Origin: Beijerinckiaceae bacterium
GTDB lineage: Bacteria > Pseudomonadota > Alphaproteobacteria > Rhizobiales > Beijerinckiaceae
Assembly (NCBI GenBank): GCA_030684835.1
Contig: JAUXWZ010000157.1
Coordinates: forward strand, 124,001 to 188,000
Length of the DNA: 64,000 nt
Reading direction: 5' to 3'
The notes under the pieces were generated by a model. That model was not told the origin of the DNA, did no database searches, and worked only from the letters and a program-made list of their open reading frames with translations. Positions 43,541-53,092 of this stretch are shown here, in pieces; positions within the stretch are counted from its first letter, which is position 1, and each line of letters begins with the position of its first letter. A program made the translations under genes and the position numbers.

Positions 43541-43612
43541 CGATGCACCTCATCATTTGCTAGGATGCCGCACATTCTCAAATTCTTCACAAACTGCAAG
43601 CAAAATCAGTAG

Positions 43613-43629
43613 TTTATAATTCCTCTAAA
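43613..43629. promoter_or_regulatory. Irr/ICE-box-like palindrome upstream of fbpA
   Basis: TTTATAATTCCTCTAAA matches the published iron control element TTTAGAAnnnTTCTAAA at 12 of 14 fixed positions. Located 73-89 bp before the fbpA start. Irr control of iron uptake is established in Rhizobiales; binding here is not shown. Confidence 0.55.
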
Positions 43630-43708
43630 TTGAGAAAGGCTCGACCAATGTCTGTATTCGCTCTAAAGTACAGTCAAAGGTCCAAGCTATCAGTGAGAAA
43701 GGCGAGCC

Positions 43709-44293
43709 ATGCCCAAACGCGTGCTCATCGTGCAGGGACATCCCGACGGCAATCAGTCGCACCTGTGTCATGCGTTGGCGGACGCCTACGCGGACGGCGT
43801 TATCGCATCCGGCGGCCAAATGCGACGCGTCGACATCGCCAGCCTCGATTTTCCGCTGCTCCGCCGCCAATCCGACTTCGAGACCGGCCCACCGCCCGAA
43901 GCGCTCCGCGAGGCGCTCGCCGACATCGCCTGGTGCGAACACGTCGTGATCGTTTTTCCCCTTTGGCTCGGCGGCGCCCCCGCCCTCTTGCAGGCTTTTC
44001 TCGAACAGACCATGCGACCCGGGCACGCCTTCCGCTATCTGGACGCGGGACGCACGCAAACCATGCTCAAGGGCCGCTCGGCGCGTCTTGTCGTCACAAT
44101 GGGCATGCCTGCCTTCGTGTACCGCTGGTGGTTCATGGCGCATGGCGTGCGTCGCGTGTCGCGCAGCATCCTTGGGTTTGTCGGCTTTTCGCCGGTGCGG
44201 GAGACAATGTTCGGCATGGTCGCGAACGCGACTGAGGCGACACGGGCGAAATGGCTGGCGCAGATGCGCGAAATGGGCCGCAAGGGCGTCTGA
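43709..44293 (+). CDS. NAD(P)H-dependent flavodoxin-fold oxidoreductase
   Basis: 194 residues of the NQO/ribosyldihydronicotinamide-type flavodoxin fold: RVLIVQGHPDGNQSHL at the start, CEHVVIVFPLWLGGAPALL and EQTMRPGHAF. Usually binds FMN or FAD and reduces quinones. Divergent from fbpA. Confidence 0.88.
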   Translation: MPKRVLIVQGHPDGNQSHLCHALADAYADGVIASGGQMRRVDIASLDFPLLRRQSDFETGPPPEALREALADIAWCEHVVIVFPLWLGGAPALLQAFLEQTMRPGHAFRYLDAGRTQTMLKGRSARLVVTMGMPAFVYRWWFMAHGVRRVSRSILGFVGFSPVRETMFGMVANATEATRAKWLAQMREMGRKGV

Positions 44294-44559
44294 GGCCTCA
44301 ATCGTTTGACATCGGCGCCCGTCCCTCCTATGAGAACGCGTCGTCACGCTCCATCCGGGGCGCGATAACAATTCGACGCACCCGTGGCTTTTCCCGAAAT
44401 CGGTGAGAAACCTGTCGGTTCCTGCTTCCCCGGAAGCGTTTGGAACAGAGGAGGGCGCGTTCCTCCGCCATTGCCGGCGGGAGGAGACGCGGATGAAGCG
44501 CGGCGCCACAAGCGCGTGCGAAGCCGTGGCCTCGTCGGCGCTTATCTACGAGGATCGCA

Positions 44560-45177
44560 ATGACCAAGCGCGCAGAATCCAAGTATAAACTCGACCGCCG
44601 CATGGGCGAGAACATCTGGGGCCGTCCGAAAAGCCCGGTGAACCGCCGCGAATACGGCCCCGGCCAGCACGGCCAGCGCCGCAAGGGCAAGATGTCCGAC
44701 TTCGGTACGCAGCTGAAGGCGAAGCAGAAGCTCAAGGGCTATTACGGCAACATCTCGGAGAAGCAGTTCCGCAAGTACTACGCGGAAGCCATCCGTATGA
44801 AGGGCGACTCGGGCGATAACATGATCGGCCTTCTTGAGCGCCGTCTCGACGCGGTTGTGTACCGCGCGAAGTTCACCGCGACGCCGTTCGCGGCACGCCA
44901 GTTCGTGAACCACGGCCACATCCGGGTGAACGGTCGCCGCGTGAACATTGCTTCCTATCTTGTGAAGCCCGGCGATCTCATCGAGGTGAAGGAAACCTCC
45001 AAGCAGCTCGCGTTTGTTCTTGAAGCAAGCCAGCTCGCCGAGCGTGACGTTCCCGACTTCTACGAAGTCGACCACTCCAAGATGACCGCGAAAATGACGC
45101 GCATTCCGCTTCCCTCGGAAGTGCCCTACCCGGTCATCATGGAACCGAACCTCGTGATCGAGTTCTATTCGCGCTGA
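44560..45177 (+). CDS. rpsD: 30S ribosomal protein S4
   Basis: 205 residues, standard length. [20 protein letters not shown] at the start, [19 protein letters not shown], and an S4 RNA-binding domain from [14 protein letters not shown]. Stand-alone copy, typical of alphaproteobacteria where rpsD is outside the alpha operon. The 266-bp upstream leader has a small GGAGG/CCTCC hairpin (44448-44467). Confidence 0.98.
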   Translation: MTKRAESKYKLDRRMGENIWGRPKSPVNRREYGPGQHGQRRKGKMSDFGTQLKAKQKLKGYYGNISEKQFRKYYAEAIRMKGDSGDNMIGLLERRLDAVVYRAKFTATPFAARQFVNHGHIRVNGRRVNIASYLVKPGDLIEVKETSKQLAFVLEASQLAERDVPDFYEVDHSKMTAKMTRIPLPSEVPYPVIMEPNLVIEFYSR

Positions 45178-45203
45178 TCTGGGCAACATTGCCTTCAATT
45201 TGA

Positions 45204-45233
45204 AACGCGCGGCCCAGTGGGCCGCGCGTTTTT
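45204..45233 (+). terminator. rho-independent terminator after rpsD
   Basis: AACGCGCGGCCC and GGGCCGCGCGTT arms with a 3-base loop, then TTTC. Confidence 0.9.
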
Positions 45234-45281
45234 CGTTCAATCACTCGACGGGCGAGCCCGGCGGTCAGCTCGCTTCGCGCG

Positions 45282-46583
45282 TCAGAATTCGAGAAACTGT
45301 TTGCGCAAGGTCGGCTGCGTGTAGTGCGTGCGCACTGCCCCGCGCCGCTGCAGAATGGGCACAAGCCCCTCGGTTACCGCGTTGATCGCGCGTCGGCTGA
45401 TGAGGTGATAGGGCTGGCGCAACAGGAAGCCATCGCCGCCAACCTCATCGATGATCGAGATCATCTTGTCGGCGACCTGCTCTGGCGTGCCGATGACATC
45501 GACAGTGCCCTTGCTGGCGTCGCGCACAAGTTCGCGCAGCGTCTTGTTCGCGCCGCCCTGCGTAAATTTTTCGAGCATCGTCGACTCGCCATTCGTCGTT
45601 AGTTTCGGCAAGGGCTTGTCGAGATCGAACTGCGAGAAATCTATGTCGGTCAGCACGCTGATGTGACAAAGCCGCTGGTCGATGTGGCGCTGCGAACTGA
45701 TCGCACGCTCATTGGCGGCGTGCGCTTCGGCCTCCGTCTCGGCCAACACCGGCGCGAGCTGAAACAGCACCTTGATGTCGTCGGGATTGCGCCCGAAGGA
45801 CGCCGCCTGCGCCCGCACATCATCGCGGAACGCCTTCATCGCCGTCACGCCATTGGCGGTGGCGATGATCGTGTCCGCATGCCGCGCCGCGAAGGCGCGT
45901 CCGCGCGGAGAGCCGCCGGCTTGAAAATACAGCGGCCGCCCCTGCGGCGACGGCGCTGTGTTGAGTGGTCCGCGCGACTTGTAATACTTACCGTTGAAGT
46001 TGATAGGCGCCACCTTGGAGCCGTCAGCATACGTCTGTGTCGCGTGGTCCATCACCACGGAATCCGGCCCCCACGAGCCGAACAATTGATTGACGCAATC
46101 AACGAACTCGTCAGCCATGTCATAACGCACCAGCCGATCCGGCAGATGGTCGAGGCCAAAATTCTGCGCCGCGCTTTCTTCGCCGCTTGTAACGATGTTC
46201 CAGCCAAAGCGGCCGCCCGCAATGTGGTCCATGGTGCACGCGAGCCGCGCGAGCAGGAAGGGATGATAGCCCAGCGTCGACATCGTTGTGACGACGCCCA
46301 GATGCTTGGTGTGCGACGCGATCACCGCCGCCAGAGGTACGGGATCATGACGCGGCGCATTCACCGCATTCTTGAGCACGAACTTCATGTCGCCGCCAAA
46401 CGAGTCCGAAACCATCAGCGTGTCGGCGAACATGATGCAGTCGAAGCAGGCGCGCTCGAGACTCTTCGCAAGATCGACGTAGAAATCCCCCGACCACGGA
46501 TACCCTCCCGACGACGTCATCGGATCGAGCCATTCGTCGACACTGAAACTGGTGAACCAGGCAAGATGGAATTTCTTCGGCAT
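45282..46583 (-). CDS. LLM-class flavin-dependent monooxygenase (NtaA/SnaA/DszA family)
   Basis: 433 residues starting MPKKFHLAWFTSFSVDEW. MSTLGYHPFLLARLACTMDH and GGRFGWNIVTSGEESAAQNF are the family flavin-site region, and GTPEQVADKMISIIDEVGGD is near the C-terminus. Uses FMNH2 from a separate reductase to oxidise organic substrates, such as chelators or sulfur compounds. Sits beside a Bug-type gene, which may share the substrate pathway (inference). Confidence 0.9.
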   Translation of the reverse strand: MPKKFHLAWFTSFSVDEWLDPMTSSGGYPWSGDFYVDLAKSLERACFDCIMFADTLMVSDSFGGDMKFVLKNAVNAPRHDPVPLAAVIASHTKHLGVVTTMSTLGYHPFLLARLACTMDHIAGGRFGWNIVTSGEESAAQNFGLDHLPDRLVRYDMADEFVDCVNQLFGSWGPDSVVMDHATQTYADGSKVAPINFNGKYYKSRGPLNTAPSPQGRPLYFQAGGSPRGRAFAARHADTIIATANGVTAMKAFRDDVRAQAASFGRNPDDIKVLFQLAPVLAETEAEAHAANERAISSQRHIDQRLCHISVLTDIDFSQFDLDKPLPKLTTNGESTMLEKFTQGGANKTLRELVRDASKGTVDVIGTPEQVADKMISIIDEVGGDGFLLRQPYHLISRRAINAVTEGLVPILQRRGAVRTHYTQPTLRKQFLEF

Positions 46584-46626
46584 CGTCGCTTCTCCCTTTT
46601 GGTTCATCACGCAGGTTTTGCTTGGG

Positions 46627-47661
46627 TCAGCGGCCTAAAATCTGCTTCACTTTCTGGACGACGGCAGGCGACGTGTTCATCACACCGTCGACGACTGCGA
46701 GTGTCTTTTCAGCGTCGAGTGGATCGACGACGAGCCGTCGCGTCGTCATTTCTGTACGAAACGTCTCGTCATTCACAAGATGCTGGAATGCAGCGCGATA
46801 GGCGGCAAGGATGGCGGGCGGCACACCGGGAGGCGCCATGTACGGACGTCCCACCTCCTGGCCCGAAAGCATCAGACGAAATGCTTCGCGCTCTTCGTCG
46901 GTCTTCGCGAAGTTGATGATGAGCGGAACGTCGGTCAGCTCCTTGTTCCCTGACAATCCGTATTGCGCGATGACCTTGATCTTGCCTGTCTCGAGCAGAT
47001 GCGGGAACGAATTCTTTGTGCCAGTGTACGAGGCGCTGCCGTAGCCTGCCACCTCACCATTAGTCATCGCAAGAATGATAGCGCTCGCGCCCTTGTATCC
47101 TTCGATGACTTTCATGCGCGTGCCGATCACGCTGTTGACGAGCCGCGGAAGCATGGATGCGAAAGCGGCCGCCCCCGTGCTGCCCGTGACAAGCTCTTTC
47201 TGGAAGAGATCATCGAACTTTGTAACGCCGGATACATCGGTTGCGAGGATCACCTCGGTGTCGCGTGCGCCGCTGCCGATCCAGCCAAATTTGCGCGGAT
47301 CGTACTTTGCATGCTGGGGATTGAACAGGGGTTCAACCAGGGCGGCAGGGTTCATGGCGCCGATCACTGTCCCATCCTTGGGCGCGACGTTATAAAGATA
47401 ATTCATCGCCACCATGGATCCCGCTCCCGCCATATTTTGCAGCACAAGCGTTGGCGGATTGGGATGCAATGCGCGAGCAAAGTGCGGCGCCATCAAGCGG
47501 GCATAGACGTCATAAGCGCCACCGGCGTCGGTTCCGATGATGACCCTGATTTGGCGGCCCGCGAAGAACTCGTTTGGCGCCGCGCTGTTTGCAATAGCGC
47601 CCTGCGCGCCAAGCGCAGAAAGAGTTGCGATAAAAAGACACGCCTGAAGCTTGCTGCTCAT
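46627..47661 (-). CDS. TctC/Bug-type periplasmic binding protein (copy 2)
   Basis: 344 residues from MSSKLQACLFIATLSALGAQ, signal peptide. NEFFAGRQIRVIIGTDAGGA and YDVYARLMAPHFARALHPNP, then LVLQNMAGAGSMVAMNYLYN and APKDGTVIGAMN. Lies 43 bases after the LLM monooxygenase start in the same direction, so the two are a likely operon with this gene first. Confidence 0.87.
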   Translation of the reverse strand: MSSKLQACLFIATLSALGAQGAIANSAAPNEFFAGRQIRVIIGTDAGGAYDVYARLMAPHFARALHPNPPTLVLQNMAGAGSMVAMNYLYNVAPKDGTVIGAMNPAALVEPLFNPQHAKYDPRKFGWIGSGARDTEVILATDVSGVTKFDDLFQKELVTGSTGAAAFASMLPRLVNSVIGTRMKVIEGYKGASAIILAMTNGEVAGYGSASYTGTKNSFPHLLETGKIKVIAQYGLSGNKELTDVPLIINFAKTDEEREAFRLMLSGQEVGRPYMAPPGVPPAILAAYRAAFQHLVNDETFRTEMTTRRLVVDPLDAEKTLAVVDGVMNTSPAVVQKVKQILGR

Positions 47662-48002
47662 TGTCGTCTCCGCTCCTGTCGCCAGCAAGCACGCGATCAT
47701 GCCAAGCGCCTTATCGAAGCGAATTGGCCATCAACGGCTTGCACGTTCTCTGCGAAAAGGTCGCAAGCGCCGTGCCAGCGGACGGCTTCTTTATTTTCAG
47801 TAATTTGCGGGTCGACCCCTGTTTTTGCGCGCTGCGAACGCCTCATCCTTGTGCGTTTCCAGTCACTTTTGGCGTCATCGCCCATAAGCCGGACTAACAG
47901 AAAGCTTCGTAGTCCACGGGGTTGTTTTTCAAGTACAATTTCGGTCCAATCAGCCCGCTCAGACAAACGGGCGCCAGCGAGTCGCAGCTAAGGAATTTAA
48001 GT
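47662..48002. other. divergent intergenic region between two Bug-type genes
   Basis: 341 bp; must hold the promoters of copies 2 and 3. Contains no ORF that looks coding. No operator recognised. Confidence 0.5.
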
Positions 48003-48974
48003 ATGAAGCCGACATCGAACATTGCAGGTCTCATCGCAGGCCTGTGTCTTTTGGCGCCCCTGCCCGCGTTCGCTCAGGCGGACTGGCCGAACCGGCCAGT
48101 AAAACTCATCGTACCCTTTGGCGCGGGGGGCAGCTCGGACGTGCTGGCGCGCATCGTCGCGGAACAATTGGGCAAGACGTTCAAGCAGCAGTTCGTGGTT
48201 GAAAACAGGCCGGGCGCCGGTGGGACTATCGGCGTCACGCAGATCGCCAACGCAGAGCCGGACGGCTACACGATCGGCGTCACCAATCTGTCGACGCTGG
48301 CGCTGGCGCCGTTCATCAATCAGTCGGTTACGTACGATCCGATGAAGAGCCTTACGCACATCGCCTATGTTGGCGGCGCCCCGGTGCTGCTCTCGGCCGC
48401 TATTAAAACCGGCGTGAAAACTATTCCTGAATTCATCGCCTACACAAAGGCGAAGAGTTTCACCTTCGTCTCATCGGGCGTTGGCTCCGATGGGCATCTC
48501 ATGGGTCAGGCCATAGCGTTGGCCATGGGGCTCAAGATCGAACATGTGCCCTATTCACAGACGGCGCAGGCGCTGGGCGATCTCGTTGCGGGCCATGTGC
48601 CATTCTCGACGTTCACGTTGTCATCGACCTCGCAGTTCCTGCGCAGCAATCAGGTTTACGGGGTCGCCGTGACGACGCCAGAGCGTTTACCTGATTACGC
48701 GAACGTGCCCACCTTCAGCGAGGCAGGTTATCCCGCGCTCATCGGCACCACCTGGTTTTCCATATCGGGACCGGCGAAGATGCCTAAGGAAATCTCCGAA
48801 CGATTGAACAAGGAAATTCTCGCTGCTGTCATGCGGCCCGAAACCGTCGAGCGCTATCGCCGCGACGGCTTTATCGCCAACACGCTTTCGGCCACGGACT
48901 TCACAAAGTTCGTTGCGGACGAAATCCTGCGCTGGAAGCCGGTGATCGAGGCGGCGGGTCTGGCCAAGCGCTAG
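48003..48974 (+). CDS. Bug-family (TctC) receptor, canonical type (copy 3)
   Basis: 323 residues, signal peptide MKPTSNIAGLIAGLCLLAPL to AFAQADWPNRPVKL. IVPFGAGGSSDVLARIVAEQ and VENRPGAGGTIGVTQIANAE, and the PDGYTIG motif are the canonical Bug/TctC pattern, unlike the divergent pattern of the other copies in the window. Ligand unknown; no TctA/TctB nearby. Confidence 0.93.
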   Translation: MKPTSNIAGLIAGLCLLAPLPAFAQADWPNRPVKLIVPFGAGGSSDVLARIVAEQLGKTFKQQFVVENRPGAGGTIGVTQIANAEPDGYTIGVTNLSTLALAPFINQSVTYDPMKSLTHIAYVGGAPVLLSAAIKTGVKTIPEFIAYTKAKSFTFVSSGVGSDGHLMGQAIALAMGLKIEHVPYSQTAQALGDLVAGHVPFSTFTLSSTSQFLRSNQVYGVAVTTPERLPDYANVPTFSEAGYPALIGTTWFSISGPAKMPKEISERLNKEILAAVMRPETVERYRRDGFIANTLSATDFTKFVADEILRWKPVIEAAGLAKR

Positions 48975-49008
48975 GCTTTATTTAGCCGCTCGCTCCTGGC
49001 GCCGCGCC

Positions 49009-50787
49009 TCACCCGCCCTGCACGCCCGCGGGCGCGGCTGGCGGGGTCGCGGCGACTTGCGGCTGGGGGGCCGGTCTTGCAGCCACCGCCAAAACGTCGT
49101 CAATCATTCGGCGTGAGATTGCTTCATCCGAGAAGACGATATCCTGCGCGCCCAGCCCGCGCAGGTAATCGACGGCCTCCTGACTGTTCGCCCGCGCAAT
49201 GACGCAAATCTGCGGATTGCTGGCTTTCGCCTGCTCAATAATACTCCCGGCCTCAAACGCATCCGAGATCGCGGAAATGAGGCACCGCGCGCCCTTGAGA
49301 TTAATCTGATCGAGAAGCGCCTTTTCGCCGCCGCCGCCGGCGAACGTTTCAACGCCCAGCGCTGAAAGTTCACGGACTGCGCTCGGATCATCCTCCACAA
49401 CGAGAAACGGCAAGCCGCGCTCAAGCAATGCTGCGCGAAGACGCGCCCCCACACGCCCATGACCGACAAGAACGAAATGATCGGTGAGCATTGTGGGAGC
49501 CTCCTCACGATTGGCTGGCCACGCGGACATTGGCTCATCGCTGGGCAGGGGCTCCGCCGGCCGAGGCTCATGCGCGCGTATCCACTTGTCGAGGCCCACG
49601 AAAATGAACGAATTGACCAGGATCGAAAGAATGGCGCCCGCCACCACCAGATCGCGCGCGACATCGGGAATGATCTTCAGCTGAGCGCCAAGCACCATCA
49701 GAATGAACGAGAACTCGCCAATCTGGGCAAGGCTCGCTGAAATGGTCAGGGCGACCGAGCGCGGATATCGGAACGCCCGCACGATAAGGTAAGCCACTGC
49801 GGACTTTCCCACCACGATGATGAGGAACACCGCCAACACCGCCACCGGATGCTCTGCGATAACGGAAGGATTGAAAAGCATTCCAACAGAGACGAAAAAC
49901 AGCACGGCGAACGCATCGCGAAGCGGCAACGTTTCGCGCGCTGCCTGCGAGCTTAAAGGCGATTCCGCCATCACCATGCCGGCGAAAAACGCGCCCAGCG
50001 CGAAGGACACGCCGAACAGGCTCGACGCGCCAAACGCTATGCCCAGCGCGATGGCGAGCGCCGACAAACGAAAAAGCTCGCGCGATCCCGAATGCGCCGT
50101 GTGATGCAACAACCACGGGACTAACTTGCGCCCGACAACAAGCATCAGCGTCAAAAACGCGATGATCTTTGCCGCCGTAACGGCGAGCGTTCCCCAGATC
50201 GGGCCGACGCCAAGCGACATCACGAGACGCATGTCCTCGGGGTTGGTCGGCGAGACGCCGCCGAGAAGGCTGGCGAGCGGCGGCAACAGAACAAGCGTGA
50301 GAACCATCACGATGTCTTCGACGATAAGCCAGCCAATCGCGATGCGGCCGCGCTCGCTCTCGACGAGACGCCGCTCCTGCAACGCCTTCAGGAGCACGAC
50401 GGTGCTCGCAACCGAAAGCGCAAGGCCAAACACAATTCCGGCGCCGAGCGTCCACCCCATCGCCCAGGACAACGCCATCCCCATCAGCGTAGCGCTTGCG
50501 ATCTGGCCGATGGCGCCTGGAACCGCGACCACACGCACCGCAAGCAGATCCTTCAGCGAAAAGTGCAGCCCTACGCCGAACATGAGGAGGATGACGCCCA
50601 GCTCCGCCAACTCATTGGCAAGCTTCTGATCGGCCACATAACCCGGCGTGAACGGACCGATGACGACGCCCGCGAGCAAATAGCCGGCGATCGTAGGCAG
50701 TTTCAATTTCTGCGCGAGAAACCCGAAGACGAAGGCAAGGCCAATGCCGGCAACGATCGTGGAAATAAGCGGGGTGTCGTGAGGCAG
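49009..50787 (-). CDS. KefB/YbaL-type cation/proton antiporter with TrkA-N domain
   Basis: 592 residues: ~12 membrane CPA2 domain (GVILLMFGVGLHFSLKDLL) and a C-terminal TrkA-N (RCK) domain (DHFVLVGHGRVGARLRAAL). Coding similarity continues upstream of the TTG at 50706 as PHDTPLISTIVAGIGLAFVF, and no ATG or GTG lies in frame. CTG at 50785-50787, with AGGAG 8 bases upstream, is the best start; this is an unusual start codon. Probably K+ or Na+/H+ exchange, gated by nucleotide. Confidence 0.88.
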   Translation of the reverse strand: MPHDTPLISTIVAGIGLAFVFGFLAQKLKLPTIAGYLLAGVVIGPFTPGYVADQKLANELAELGVILLMFGVGLHFSLKDLLAVRVVAVPGAIGQIASATLMGMALSWAMGWTLGAGIVFGLALSVASTVVLLKALQERRLVESERGRIAIGWLIVEDIVMVLTLVLLPPLASLLGGVSPTNPEDMRLVMSLGVGPIWGTLAVTAAKIIAFLTLMLVVGRKLVPWLLHHTAHSGSRELFRLSALAIALGIAFGASSLFGVSFALGAFFAGMVMAESPLSSQAARETLPLRDAFAVLFFVSVGMLFNPSVIAEHPVAVLAVFLIIVVGKSAVAYLIVRAFRYPRSVALTISASLAQIGEFSFILMVLGAQLKIIPDVARDLVVAGAILSILVNSFIFVGLDKWIRAHEPRPAEPLPSDEPMSAWPANREEAPTMLTDHFVLVGHGRVGARLRAALLERGLPFLVVEDDPSAVRELSALGVETFAGGGGEKALLDQINLKGARCLISAISDAFEAGSIIEQAKASNPQICVIARANSQEAVDYLRGLGAQDIVFSDEAISRRMIDDVLAVAARPAPQPQVAATPPAAPAGVQGG

Positions 50788-50949
50788 CGGTCTGTCTCCT
50801 GATCGGAAAGAAAAATTTGGGCTTACAACACGATATGGTCTTGTAACCGTTTAGATCAACCTTCCAGATGACGGGTGCTTGTCAAAAGGCGGTTGAGCGG
50901 ACACTCTGCGATCATGGCGCCGAATGAAGCGCGATCCTGGGAGGAGACC

Positions 50950-51993
50950 ATGAGCTGCAAGCGCAATCGCGCGACCTCACGCGTGAAAACATTGGCGTGC
51001 GCGGGAGCGCTGGCCGCAATGCTTTTGGCGCCATCCTCCGCCTTCGCCGCGTCGCCAGAAGACTTTCCCGTGCGACGTGTGAATTTTTACATCGGCTTTG
51101 CGGCGGGAGGTTACGATTCCTACGCGCGGCTTCTAACCCGGCATATGGGCCGTTACTTGCCGGGCAGCCCCGACGTTGTGCCCATGAATATGCCCGGCGC
51201 CGGAAGCGTAAAGCTCGTGCAATATCTCAACAGCGCCGCGCCGGCAGACGGCAGCGCCATGGGGATTATCGACCGCGGGCTGTTCGTTGCGATTTTCACC
51301 AATCCCGCGATTCCCAAGTTCGATTTTCCGGCCATGAAATGGATCGGCAGCATCACGAACGAAAACCTGCTGTGCGTGAGCTGGCACGCCTCGCCGGTCA
51401 AAGTATTCGAAGACATGCTCACACGTGATTTCGTCACCGGCGGCGTTACCCAAGGCGTGGCGTGGACAAGCGCCGCAGTCATGCAGAAAATGCTCGGCGC
51501 CAAGCTCAAATTTATTTCCGGCTATCCGGGAGGAAACGAAATCCTCATTGCGATGGAGCGCGGTGAGCTCGACGGTCGCTGCGCATGGAGCCATAGCAGC
51601 GTGATGACCAGCCGACCCGACTGGATCGCCGAGAAGAAGATCAATGTCCTTCTTCAATACGCGCTGACGCGCAGCCCGGAGCTGCCTGATGTGCCAACAA
51701 CGCTCGAAGTCGCCAAAGACGACAGGCAGCGCGACATCATCCGCTTCCTGTTTGCGCCTGAAGCGGTCGCGCGTCCAATCGTGGCGCCGCCAGGCCTTAA
51801 TCCCGCGCGGCTTGCAATTTTGCGCAAAGGCTTTCTTGATACGATGGCGGACAAGGCCTTCCGCGCGGAAGCCGATAAGCTTGGCATGGATATCAACCCA
51901 ACGTCCGGGGATCGGCTTGCTGAAATCATCTCCGAGATTGCGCAGACACCGCCCGACATTATCGAAGAGGCGAGAGAATTGCTGAAGCAATGA
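50950..51993 (+). CDS. TctC/Bug-type periplasmic binding protein (copy 4)
   Basis: 347 residues. GGAGGAGACC is the ribosome-binding site before ATG at 50950; signal peptide around MLLAPSSAFAASPEDF. FYIGFAAGGYDSYARLLTRH and MGRYLPGSPDVVPMNMPGAG, then SAAPADGSAMGIIDRG. Convergent with a LysR gene that begins one base after its stop on the other strand. Confidence 0.87.
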   Translation: MSCKRNRATSRVKTLACAGALAAMLLAPSSAFAASPEDFPVRRVNFYIGFAAGGYDSYARLLTRHMGRYLPGSPDVVPMNMPGAGSVKLVQYLNSAAPADGSAMGIIDRGLFVAIFTNPAIPKFDFPAMKWIGSITNENLLCVSWHASPVKVFEDMLTRDFVTGGVTQGVAWTSAAVMQKMLGAKLKFISGYPGGNEILIAMERGELDGRCAWSHSSVMTSRPDWIAEKKINVLLQYALTRSPELPDVPTTLEVAKDDRQRDIIRFLFAPEAVARPIVAPPGLNPARLAILRKGFLDTMADKAFRAEADKLGMDINPTSGDRLAEIISEIAQTPPDIIEEARELLKQ

Positions 51994-52905
51994 TTAGTCG
52001 TCCTTGGCCGCATCGCTCCAGTTCGCCGCAAGCATGTCACGAAATCTTTGCGCCGCAGGTGAGAGATGCGCGTGACGACGCTCTACGATGCCCAGCGTGC
52101 GGGTAATCACAGGGTCCTTGATCCGCCTCGAAACGATGAACGGGTGATCGTCCTGCGGCGTCGCGAGGCGGGGCAGCACCGAAGCCCCAAGTCCTGTCTC
52201 GACTAGCCCAAGCGACGTCGAAAGATGGTTCACCTCGCACAGCCACTGCAGCTGGATGTCGCTCTTGGACAGCGCAGCGTCGAGCAACAGACGATTTCCA
52301 CTTGCGCGACTCACGCCGATGAGCGGCACGCCCCGCAGATCTGCCCATGTCAGTTCCTCCACAGCCGCAAGCGGATGATCGCGACGGCACGCCAGAACAA
52401 AGGGGTCGTCCGTCAACGCGGTAAACGTTAGATCGGGATCGGACGCGCCCATGAAGTTGAGCCCAAACTCCACTTCGCCCCGCGCCACGCTCGCCAGGCA
52501 TTCGGCGGCGCCTTCGTCGACGATGCGAAATCTAATCTTCGGGTAGATGGCGTTGAAGGCCTGCACGACCTTCGGCAGAAAATAGAAAGCAGCGGTGGGG
52601 ATGCAGGCGATATGAACTTGTCCATGCTGCGCACGGCCTACATCGCCCACTGATAACAGCGCTGATTCAAATTCATCGATCATACGCCGCACGAGCGGTT
52701 CGAGCTGACGTCCCACCGCCGTCATCGACACGCTGCGGGTTGTGCGTTCCAGCAATTGCGCCCCAAGCGTAGCTTCCAGCCCCTGAATACGGCGAGATAA
52801 CGCGGGCTGGGAAATCGCCAAATGCTCCGCCGCCTTGTGGAAACCGCCGAAGTCGATCACCGCAAGAAATGCGCGCAGGTCGAGGAGTTCAAAATTTAGC
52901 CGCAT
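51994..52905 (-). CDS. LysR-type transcriptional regulator
   Basis: 303 residues. N-terminal wHTH FELLDLRAFLAVIDFGGFHK to AISQPALSRRIQGLEATLGA, then a type-2 periplasmic-binding-like effector domain. Resembles LTTRs next to Bug-type or catabolic genes. Likely regulates nearby copy 4 or the prpF operon; which one is not visible. Confidence 0.93.
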   Translation of the reverse strand: MRLNFELLDLRAFLAVIDFGGFHKAAEHLAISQPALSRRIQGLEATLGAQLLERTTRSVSMTAVGRQLEPLVRRMIDEFESALLSVGDVGRAQHGQVHIACIPTAAFYFLPKVVQAFNAIYPKIRFRIVDEGAAECLASVARGEVEFGLNFMGASDPDLTFTALTDDPFVLACRRDHPLAAVEELTWADLRGVPLIGVSRASGNRLLLDAALSKSDIQLQWLCEVNHLSTSLGLVETGLGASVLPRLATPQDDHPFIVSRRIKDPVITRTLGIVERRHAHLSPAAQRFRDMLAANWSDAAKDD

Positions 52906-52921
52906 GACGCAATGCTATACG

Positions 52922-52948
52922 AAAAAAGGCCGCCCGTCATGGGCGGCC
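52922..52948 (-). terminator. rho-independent terminator after the prpF operon
   Basis: GGCCGCCC (52928-52935), loop GTCAT, GGGCGGCC (52941-52948). On the minus strand the stem is followed by a T6 run, so it ends transcripts coming from prpF. Confidence 0.88.
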
Positions 52949-52978
52949 AGTGTAGCGGGAGGTAATCCGCCGAAAGCC

Positions 52979-53092
52979 TTAGTGGATGGAGATGTTGGCC
53001 GCCTTCACCACCTCGAACCAGCGCTTCGATTCCACTTCCATCATCTTGCGGAAATCGGCAACGAACCGGGTAACGTTGCGATGTATATTCAT
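52979..53092 (-). pseudogene. 37-codon remnant of a Bug-type binding protein
   Basis: MNIHRNVTRFVADFRKMMEV and then ESKRWFEVVKAANISIH, ending at TAA 52979-52981. The last ~28 residues look like the C-terminal helix of Bug-type receptors, which end in ...EVVKAA(N/G)I. The ATG overlaps the prpF stop (TGA 53089-53091), so it is translationally coupled. Probably a gene reduced by an internal deletion, leaving only the two ends. Confidence 0.7.
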
